NCBI GenBank assembly: GCA_013813675.1
Contig: JACCRH010000243.1
Coordinates: 1-8,226 of the forward strand
Source: Gemmatimonadales bacterium
GTDB taxonomy: Bacteria; Gemmatimonadota; Gemmatimonadetes; Gemmatimonadales; GWC2-71-9
Reading direction: 5' to 3'
DNA: 8,226 bases
Numbering within the stretch: the first letter of the stretch is position 1; each line of letters begins with the position of its first letter. A model generated the notes under the pieces. It was not told the DNA's origin, searched no databases, and saw only the letters and a list, made by a program, of their open reading frames with translations. Positions 1 through 4,008 of this stretch are shown piece by piece. Made by a program: the position numbers and the translations under genes.

Positions 1-43
1 CGAAGCGAAGGAGCCGGAGCCTTGTTTCGGCTCCTTCGCTTCG
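1..43. repeat. Perfect 16-bp inverted repeat (REP-like intergenic hairpin)
   Basis: Bases 1-16 are the exact reverse complement of 28-43, separated by an 11-base spacer (17-27). The repeat lies just beyond the stop codon of the minus-strand porin-like gene, 24 bases past it, so in that transcript it would form a very stable 3' hairpin. No T-run is visible after it because the window ends. The right arm continues into CTCAGGATGACA; from memory, the pattern of a CTTCGCT-rich arm followed by CTCAGGATGACA recurs between genes in several soil-bacterium genomes, which would make this a copy of a dispersed palindromic element. The inverted repeat is seen directly; the dispersed-element reading is inference. 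It may also act as a terminator or mRNA stabiliser. Confidence 0.7.
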
Positions 44-67
44 CTCAGGATGACACGGACCTCCATC

Positions 68-938
68 TCACTCCTCGACTTCCGCCTCCACCTCCACCTC
101 TGCCTCCTCCTCCACCGCATTCGACCAGCCGAACGACACACCGCCCCACAGCTTCACGTCGCTGCCGTCGCTGCTCGGCGAATGAAACTTGGTGATGTCG
201 TCCGCGTTGATTTGGAAGTGCAGCACTGGAGTGATCGAAAAAATGCCGGCGGTCCAAGGCAGCCCCGCTGACAGGTCCACATGCGTCAGCCCGTCGTCGG
301 CGAAGTTGAACGACTCGTCGGAATCTACGCCTTGGCCTACATTCAGACCCACTGCACCGCCCAGATCGAGCGTGCGCGATTCTCCAAGGGCGACGGAATG
401 CGACACGGCACCCTCGATGTACGCTCCCTGGACCTTGTCGACGTCATAGTAGATCGAAAGCTCCGGTGCGAGCGGCGCGTCGAGCCCCACCTTGCCGTAC
501 ACCTCCCAGGTATTGATGTCGCTGTTGTAGCCCCCGTTGGAGTCATCGGTGAGATCGTTGGGATAGATGTACCCGATGACGCCGCCGGTGAGCGTCGCCT
601 TACCCGCGCCGAAGCTCACTTCGGCGTAGGGGTTGAACTCCGCTAGGTTGAACGCCGACAGACCGCCGCTCTCGCTGATGTCGTCCTCCGGATTGTCGTA
701 TTTCCCCAGGTCGATGTTGGCCCACCCCACCCGCGGTGATCGAGGCGGCGCTCACCGGGAAGCTGACCCAGAGGTCGGGTTGCGCCACCGGCTTGTTCGT
801 CAGGGTTACCCCTCGCCAGACGTAGGAGCTGAAGAGGTCCAGCTGGGCGCCGATTTCGGTCTGCGCGTGCGCCCCACGGGCGGGCGCTGCCAGCAGGATG
901 CCGAGCGCGATCGCCCTCAGCAGGTTCGCCGCCTTCAG
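68..938 (-). pseudogene. Frameshifted TorF-like outer-membrane beta-barrel protein, distal tandem copy
   Basis: This is a paralog of the intact gene at 1067-1897. Translation starting at CTG (936-938) gives a signal peptide (basic start, hydrophobic LLRAIALGILLAA, end AHAQ), then a first-strand motif SSYVWRGVTLTNKP, and continues in frame to SITAGG. At that point the reading frame shifts: the run of four C (725-728, GGGG in the gene) has one base more than needed, and the paralog's GGWAN motif resumes in the next frame as GWANIDLGKYDN. With one base removed the protein would be about 289 residues. After the shift the two copies are close: I count 39 identical of 59 positions in the first block, and the frame stays open to TGA at 68-70. 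The C-terminus differs, ending in an acidic EEEAEVEVEAEVEE tail. The intact codon pattern on both sides of the lesion suggests either a very recent mutation, a slippage-controlled gene or a sequencing error in the homopolymer. The beta-barrel/porin role is inferred from the signal peptide and alternating strands. Confidence 0.8.
71..112 (-). repeat. GAG-rich triplet tract encoding Glu/Val/Ala tail
   Basis: Fourteen consecutive codons made almost only of GAG, GTG/GTC and GCG/GCA encode the acidic tail EEEAEVEVEAEVEE at the very end of the frameshifted porin-like gene. It is a low-complexity, triplet-like tract absent from the intact paralog, which ends in a short GAAAASE instead. It lies after the last predicted membrane strand (VKLWGGVSFGWS), so it should project into the periplasm rather than form barrel wall. 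Expansion by replication slippage is the simplest origin. Confidence 0.75.
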
Positions 939-943
939 GGGAT

Positions 944-949
944 CTCCTT
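944..949 (-). promoter_or_regulatory. Ribosome binding site that points to a CTG start
   Basis: On the minus strand AAGGAG is followed after 5 bases (ATCCC) by CTG at 936-938. No ATG, GTG or TTG occurs at a suitable place, and translation from this CTG gives a complete signal peptide of about 25 residues whose length matches that of the intact paralog. This combination supports a rare CTG start for the distal porin-like gene. Confidence 0.65.
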
Positions 950-991
950 GGGAGCTTGCAGGTAAGACGGCGGGTATCCACGCGTGAAGCC

Positions 992-1019
992 AATGTACCG
1001 GCCCGAGCACGGCGGTCAA
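992..1019 (-). promoter_or_regulatory. Sigma-70-type promoter of the distal porin-like gene
   Basis: Reading the minus strand, TTGACC (1019-1014) and TACATT (997-992) are separated by 16 bases, and transcription would begin near 985, giving a leader of about 47 bases ahead of the CTG start at 938. The sequence around the -10, GGTACATTGGCTTC, resembles that of the promoter of the intact paralog (CTACATTGGTTCC), supporting common descent by gene duplication. The -35 overlaps the inverted repeat at 1007-1034. Confidence 0.6.
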
Positions 1020-1034
1020 GCGCGGCCGCCGTGC
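1007..1034. repeat. 9-bp inverted repeat between the tandem porin-like genes
   Basis: GCACGGCGG (1007-1015) and CCGCCGTGC (1026-1034) are exact reverse complements with a 10-base spacer. The element starts 32 bases after the stop codon of the intact porin-like gene and covers the -35 hexamer of the next one. It could be a transcription terminator for the first gene, although no T-run follows on the minus strand, or an operator over the promoter of the second. The repeat is seen; either role is inference. Confidence 0.5.
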
Positions 1035-1066
1035 CCTATACACTTTGCTGATGAGCCTGTCTCCCT

Positions 1067-1897
1067 TTACTCCGAGGCCGCTGCCGCCCCCAGCGCGCGG
1101 GACCAGCTGAGTGTGAGCCCGCCCCAGAGCTTCACGTCGCTCTGATCGCCCGGAGAGGTGAGCTTGGTGATCTCGTCGCCGTTCACCAGGAAGTGGATCA
1201 CCGGGGTGATCGAGAAGATGCCTGCCGAGAACGGCACTCCGGCCGACAGGTCCAGGTGGGTGAAGCCGTTCTCGAAGAAGTTGTTGAGCTCGCCCGGCGC
1301 GGTGGCCTCCGCCTGCCCGGCGCTGAGACCGCCGAGCGCGGCCAGGTTGAGTGAGAGCGAGGCGCCCAGCGGCAGCGAGTGGCCGACGCTCCCTTCGATG
1401 TACGCTCCGTCGACTTTATCAAAATCGTAGTACACCGCGAGCTTCGGGCTGAGCGGTACGGCCAAACCCAACTTGCCGTAGACTTCCCAGGTGTTGAAAT
1501 CGTCGGTGGCGCCCAAGTCGTTGGGGAAGACATAGCCCACCACGCCGCCGGTGAGGGTTGCCTGGCCCACCGGCACGCTCACCTCCGCCCAGGGATCGAA
1601 TTCGGAGAGGTTGAGGCCCGACACGCCTCCGCTCTGGCTGAAATCATCGGCGCCGTCATACCGGCCGAGGTCGACGTTGGCCCAGCCACCGAGGGTCACC
1701 GACGCGTTCCCGGCGGGGACGGTCAGGTACACGTTCGGCTGGCCGACCGGCCGGTTGGTGAGGCTCACTCCGCGCCAGACGTAGCCGCTGAACAAGCCGA
1801 GGTCGGCACCCATGGTGGCTTGGGCCTGAGCAGTGCGCGCGGATGCCAACGCCGCGACGGCCAGCACGGCGGCACCCAGTAACTTCGGTCGCAACAT
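1067..1897 (-). CDS. TorF-like putative outer-membrane porin, intact tandem copy
   Basis: The protein has 276 residues from ATG at 1895-1897, chosen because GGGAG lies 5 bases upstream and a signal peptide follows directly (MLRPKLLGAAVLAVAALASA, then TAQAQ); an ATG ten codons earlier lacks this spacing. The mature part opens with a first strand carrying SGYVWRGVSLTN and then GGWANVDLGRYDG, a layout like the TorF/TIGR02001 putative porin family (YVxRG near the N-terminus, then a GxWAS/N strand). Alternating hydrophobic/polar segments continue to a late strand VKLWGGLTLSWS. Gly, Asp and aromatic residues are frequent and Cys is absent, as usual for barrels. A short tail GAAAASE follows the last strand rather than a terminal aromatic residue. 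Substrate cannot be read from the sequence. It lies upstream of a frameshifted paralog in the same orientation and is preceded by a terminator-containing leader. The beta-barrel call is fairly safe; the family name is tentative. Confidence 0.8.
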   Translation of the reverse strand: MLRPKLLGAAVLAVAALASARTAQAQATMGADLGLFSGYVWRGVSLTNRPVGQPNVYLTVPAGNASVTLGGWANVDLGRYDGADDFSQSGGVSGLNLSEFDPWAEVSVPVGQATLTGGVVGYVFPNDLGATDDFNTWEVYGKLGLAVPLSPKLAVYYDFDKVDGAYIEGSVGHSLPLGASLSLNLAALGGLSAGQAEATAPGELNNFFENGFTHLDLSAGVPFSAGIFSITPVIHFLVNGDEITKLTSPGDQSDVKLWGGLTLSWSRALGAAAASE

Positions 1898-1919
1898 GGT
1901 CTCTCCCTTCGGGGTGAGG

Positions 1920-1955
1920 AAAAACAAAAAAACCCGCCTCGATGTCGAGGCGGGT
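1920..1955 (-). terminator. Intrinsic terminator inside the leader of the intact porin-like gene
   Basis: On the minus strand ACCCGCCTCG and CGAGGCGGGT form a 10-bp GC-rich stem with loop ACAT, followed at once by TTTTTTTGTTTTT. This is a textbook Rho-independent terminator in the minus direction only, as nothing T-rich follows on the plus strand. It ends only 22 bases before the start codon at 1897, leaving room for a ribosome binding site but not for a promoter. Any long transcript of the porin-like gene must therefore read through it. The nearest complete minus-strand gene upstream ends 627 bases away at 2582, so this is unlikely to be just that gene's terminator. Confidence 0.85.
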
Positions 1956-1998
1956 CGGATGAATACCAGAGCGTCACACGTGCGACGGCCCGAGACCT

Positions 1999-2058
1999 CT
2001 ACGTGAAGGCGTGGTCGATGGAGAGCGGATTGCGGTTTCGGCGGGTCTCGGGGCGCAT
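1999..2058 (-). CDS. Possible 19-residue leader peptide
   Basis: ATG at 2058-2056 opens a 19-codon frame, MRPETRRNRNPLSIDHAFT, ending with TAG at 1999-2001. The ATG lies exactly where transcription is expected to start (7 bases after the -10), so it would be translated as a leaderless message if at all. It is Arg-rich (4 of 19) and overlaps one arm of the 9-bp leader stem, with the second arm starting two bases after the stop codon. That arrangement fits translation-coupled attenuation, but a chance ORF this short is common in GC-rich DNA. Confidence 0.25.
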   Translation of the reverse strand: MRPETRRNRNPLSIDHAFT

Positions 2059-2064
2059 GGAACC

Positions 2065-2094
2065 AATGTAGGTCACGGGGTCATGGACCGTCAA
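2065..2094 (-). promoter_or_regulatory. Sigma-70-type promoter of the intact porin-like gene leader
   Basis: Minus-strand TTGACG (2094-2089) and TACATT (2070-2065) are 18 bases apart. On the plus strand the spacer holds two adjacent 8-base repeats, GGTCACGG (2071-2078) and GGTCATGG (2079-2086), and the second is part of the small palindrome GGTC-ATG-GACC (2079-2089). These may be a regulator binding site placed between the promoter elements. The hexamers are good matches to consensus; the operator idea is inference. Confidence 0.6.
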
Positions 2095-2215
2095 GCGGAC
2101 TTCGCCAGGCGCGCGAATCCAGGCCCAAGCGCGGACTTGGGGCTCACGCCGGCGTAGTTGCGGAGTTGAGCCCGGGATAGCACCTTGCCTCTCGACTCCT
2201 CCACGAGACCCGGGT

Positions 2216-2569
2216 CTGGACCTCAACTCCATTTTCGTCAAGCGTTTCGGCGATCTGGTGGCGCTGATGCGCGTCGACCCCGGGAACGACGCGGCCCAGG
2301 ATCTTGCGCTCACCGCCGCCGCCAGCGCGGTGGCGGGGACACCGGTCGAGGTGGAGGCGGCGAGCGAGGTGGCCGGCAGCGCTCAAGGCCTGGGTCTCAG
2401 GGCCCGGATGATCGCCCGGCAGGTGGACCGGCTCCGCATCTCCGCCGGTGCGGAGCCCCATGAGCTGCAGGCCGTGGCGCGCGCCCTCGCCCACGACCTC
2501 ACGCCGATTCCCGCCACCCCGCACGTGGAAGTCGAGCTGATGCGGCTCCTGGCGCCGCCGTCGCGCTAG
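2216..2569 (+). CDS. Unrecognised ~117-residue protein
   Basis: A conserved-looking frame begins LDLNSIFVKRFGDLVALM, runs through NDAAQDLALTAAASAVAG and RARMIARQVDRLRISAGAEP, and ends VELMRLLAPPSR. It has no signal peptide or membrane segment and is mostly helical with a possible short beta insert (PVEVEA), so a cytosolic protein is likely. The start is uncertain: third-position GC becomes strongly coding-like only from about 2216 and is low in the same frame before that, so I place the start at CTG 2216; GTG 2258 and ATG 2267 would remove the FVKRFGDL segment. No clear ribosome binding site precedes any of them. I have a vague memory of similar N-terminal segments (RFGDL, GNDAAQDLALTA) in longer Gemmatimonadota proteins, so this could be a truncated relative, but I cannot name a family. 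It converges with the secreted protein gene, 12 bases apart. Confidence 0.55.
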   Translation: MDLNSIFVKRFGDLVALMRVDPGNDAAQDLALTAAASAVAGTPVEVEAASEVAGSAQGLGLRARMIARQVDRLRISAGAEPHELQAVARALAHDLTPIPATPHVEVELMRLLAPPSR

Positions 2570-2581
2570 TCCCGCCGGTGC

Positions 2582-3226
2582 TCAGCGATGCACGGCGAAG
2601 CCTTCGACGTGCAGATCGAGGTTGTGATTCACCCGAAGCCCCACGATCCCGTCCAGCGGCATTCCCTTCGCCGCGGTGGCGTAGACCTTCTGCCCGTTCA
2701 CCAGGAAGGCCACCGTGTTGGCATCGCGCTTGTGGTCCACCTCGAGCAGGTTGGTGGCCGAGCCTTTGGCGTCGGGTTTCTTGACCGCGGCGTGCTGCAC
2801 CCACCCCTTGGACACGTCGCTGGTCTTGTCCCCGCTGCGCCGCTTGATCAGGTAGCTGCCGTCCTGGCGCACCAGGAAATAGATGTACTGCTGTGCATCG
2901 CCCTCGAGTCCCTGTCCCCCCACGAACAGCCCGTAGCCCTCCGGGTGCTCCGACGGCTTCGTCTGAGTGAACGTGGCGAGGGTGTGGAACGGGCCGCTCC
3001 CTTTCGTGTCCGAGCGATAGAGGATGATCGCGGGCCCGAGGGTGAGGTGGAGGCCCTGTCCCATGGACACGACCTTGGCGTTCTTGGCATCGCCGCGGTC
3101 GGCGCGCACGGTCCAGCCGGCGGGCACGGCGCCGCCGCCGGGCGCCGGCTTGTCGGCGTCGTATTGGGCGGCCAGCGGAGTGGTGAGGGCCGCGAGCAGG
3201 GCGGCGGAGCAGAGCGACGTTCGCAT
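2582..3226 (-). CDS. Secreted jelly-roll (laminin-G / DUF1080-like) domain protein
   Basis: The product has 214 residues from ATG at 3224-3226, with GAGGAA 5 bases upstream. It begins with a signal peptide MRTSLCSAALLAALTTPLAA and a likely cut before QYDADKP. The rest is one beta-rich domain of about 190 residues with the rhythm of concanavalin-A-like lectin/glucanase folds such as the 3-keto-disaccharide hydrolase (DUF1080) group: a strand GLHLTLGPAIILYR, then EGYGLFVGGQ, YIYFLVRQDGSYLIKRR, NTVAFLVNGQKVYA, and a last strand pair GIVGLRVNHNLDLHVEGF. Such domains bind or cleave carbohydrate, but I see no diagnostic catalytic set, so a binding or structural role outside the cytoplasm is equally possible. 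One Cys only, within the signal peptide, so it is not obviously a lipoprotein (no LxxC at the cut site). It is transcribed alone, divergent from the small membrane protein gene. Confidence 0.75.
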   Translation of the reverse strand: MRTSLCSAALLAALTTPLAAQYDADKPAPGGGAVPAGWTVRADRGDAKNAKVVSMGQGLHLTLGPAIILYRSDTKGSGPFHTLATFTQTKPSEHPEGYGLFVGGQGLEGDAQQYIYFLVRQDGSYLIKRRSGDKTSDVSKGWVQHAAVKKPDAKGSATNLLEVDHKRDANTVAFLVNGQKVYATAAKGMPLDGIVGLRVNHNLDLHVEGFAVHR

Positions 3227-3262
3227 GGAAATTCCTCGATGCTGGGGTGAACGCGTCGAAAG

Positions 3263-3291
3263 TTGCGAGATGGGTTCGGGGAGGCTAACCT
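3263..3291 (+). promoter_or_regulatory. Promoter of the small membrane protein gene
   Basis: TTGCGA (3263-3268) and TAACCT (3286-3291) are separated by 17 bases, and transcription would start near 3298. This places the upstream ATG at 3292 before the transcription start and supports ATG 3328, which has a GGAG 8 bases upstream. The -10 is a moderate match only. Confidence 0.45.
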
Positions 3292-3327
3292 ATGGCTCCA
3301 TCACTGGTTCTCCCGCGGAGACACTCG

Positions 3328-3501
3328 ATGTCGTACTGGATCGGAGTACTCCTCGCCACCATCGGGGCGAGCTTGATCCTGGGGGCCCTCGCCTTCGTGT
3401 CGGCGCTCATCGGGTTGCTGGTCAACGCGATGATCGTGCTGATGTGCGGGCCGCTCATCGACGGCGTGGCCGGCAAGCGGGGCCGAGCCTCTTCGCGGTA
3501 G
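3328..3501 (+). CDS. Small hydrophobic membrane protein, 57 residues
   Basis: MSYWIGVLLATIGASLILGA is followed by a second hydrophobic stretch ALIGLLVNAMIVLMCGPLI, so residues 4-22 and 25-44 should form two membrane helices joined by a very tight turn, ending in a basic tail GKRGRASSR that would stay in the cytoplasm by the positive-inside rule. GGAG (3317-3320) lies 7-8 bases before ATG 3328, which is preferred over ATG 3292. I do not recognise the family. It is divergent from the secreted jelly-roll gene and convergent with the Hpt-like gene, with only 9 bases between stop codons and no obvious terminator. Confidence 0.55.
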   Translation: MSYWIGVLLATIGASLILGALAFVSALIGLLVNAMIVLMCGPLIDGVAGKRGRASSR

Positions 3502-3510
3502 ACCGCCGGC

Positions 3511-3867
3511 CTATCCCTGGTCCGGGGCCGAGGGCTCGGGGGTGGTCGCCGAGCGAACGGCGGCCTCGTAGTTGATCTTGAGACTTCCCAGCAGCTCCCG
3601 CAGGCCTCGCACCTTCATCTGCAGCCCGCCGCCCCGGCGCGATATGGTGGCCATCAAGCCCGCGGTGTCGGCCACGCCTGTGAGGCTCAGCCCGGACGCA
3701 TTGCCCTTGATCTCGTCCAGCAGTCTCGACAGCCCGCGAACCACGGCCTCGTCGGCCCGGAGCTCGGTCATCTGCTCGATGACCGAATGGATCCGCTGGA
3801 ATTTGGGCGGCATGGTCTGGAGGTAGCCGAGCTGAGCCTGCTGGCGTGACGTCAGTTTGAGGGCCAT
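3511..3867 (-). CDS. Hpt-like four-helix protein lacking the phospho-accepting His
   Basis: This 118-residue protein is predicted almost wholly helical. Its centre, residues 49-72 (LLDEIKGNASGLSL, then ADTAGLM), lines up with the Hpt core H-x-L-K-G-(S/A)-A-x-x-L-G, which in histidine-phosphotransfer domains carries the phosphorylated His. Here D51 sits where the His should be, while K54, G55 and A57 are kept. Flanking helices at about 24-40, 65-78 and 82-105 fit a four-helix bundle of Hpt length (~100 residues). If the match is right it is a non-phosphorylatable Hpt-like adaptor or inhibitor rather than a phosphorelay member; the Asp might mimic the charged state. The Pro/Ser/Thr-rich C-terminus (TTPEPSAPDQG) is likely disordered. 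ATG 3867 is the only start: an in-frame TGA lies 27 bases upstream, and no clear ribosome binding site is seen. A TACATT (3899-3894) could be its -10. The gene is divergent from the efflux operon. Confidence 0.6.
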   Translation of the reverse strand: MALKLTSRQQAQLGYLQTMPPKFQRIHSVIEQMTELRADEAVVRGLSRLLDEIKGNASGLSLTGVADTAGLMATISRRGGGLQMKVRGLRELLGSLKINYEAAVRSATTPEPSAPDQG

Positions 3868-3952
3868 GTGTGGCTGCCGGTCGAGGATGAGTCAATGTAA
3901 TCACCGACGTGAATCTCCACCCCGGATGTTTCGTAGGGCGACGTGCCACCAG

Positions 3953-3982
3953 GTGACCTTGATTATCCTTGCGACGTATGAT
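3953..3982 (+). promoter_or_regulatory. Promoter of the efflux operon
   Basis: GTGACC (3953-3958) and TATGAT (3977-3982) are separated by 18 bases; the -10 matches five of six consensus bases. An alternative -35, TTGATT (3959-3964), would use TGTACT at 3982-3987. AGGAA (3997-4001) then lies 7 bases before the start codon at 4009. I see no clear palindrome that would mark a TetR- or MarR-type repressor site, though TACTACTACT (3984-3993) is a short direct triplet repeat just after the -10. Confidence 0.5.
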
Positions 3983-4008
3983 GTACTACTACTGCTAGGA
4001 ACCGAGCC

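Larger units (their letters stand above)
1920..2058 (-). ncRNA. Predicted ~140-nt leader or small RNA (candidate attenuator)
   Basis: A promoter at 2065-2094 and an intrinsic terminator at 1920-1955 delimit a transcript of about 139 nt in the otherwise gene-free stretch 1898-2215. The RNA would contain a 9-bp stem CCCGAGACC/GGTCTCGGG (2052-2044 with 1997-1989), a 19-codon ORF, and a segment GACCCGCC (2047-2040) that repeats part of the 5' terminator arm (1956-1949). That segment could pair with the 3' terminator arm instead, and it overlaps the 9-bp stem, so alternative folds are conceivable. I do not recognise a known riboswitch class. It may regulate the downstream porin-like gene by attenuation or act as a free small RNA. 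Confidence 0.5.

Noticed and set aside
643..993. Other frames over the distal porin-like gene, both strands
   Set aside because: Only the two frames that match the intact paralog (before and after the shift at 725-728) make sense; the others are Arg/Pro-rich shadows.
1981..2053. tRNA, SRP RNA or known riboswitch in the porin leader
   Set aside because: No T-loop TTCGA-type sequence, acceptor stem/CCA geometry, SRP GGAAG/GCAG core or familiar riboswitch signature is present.
2144..2524. Minus-strand frame of 126 codons opposite the 2216-2569 gene
   Set aside because: Arg/Gly/His-rich shadow; the plus-strand frame has the coding-type third positions and the ordered hydrophobic pattern.
3292..3327. 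Upstream ATG (3292) as start of the small membrane protein
   Set aside because: It touches the predicted -10 box, has no ribosome binding site, and would add a non-hydrophobic stretch before the membrane helix; ATG 3328 has GGAG upstream.
3502..3510. Bidirectional terminator between the convergent small membrane protein and Hpt-like genes
   Set aside because: The 9-base gap and its flanks have GC-rich partial symmetry but no stem followed by a T-run on either strand.
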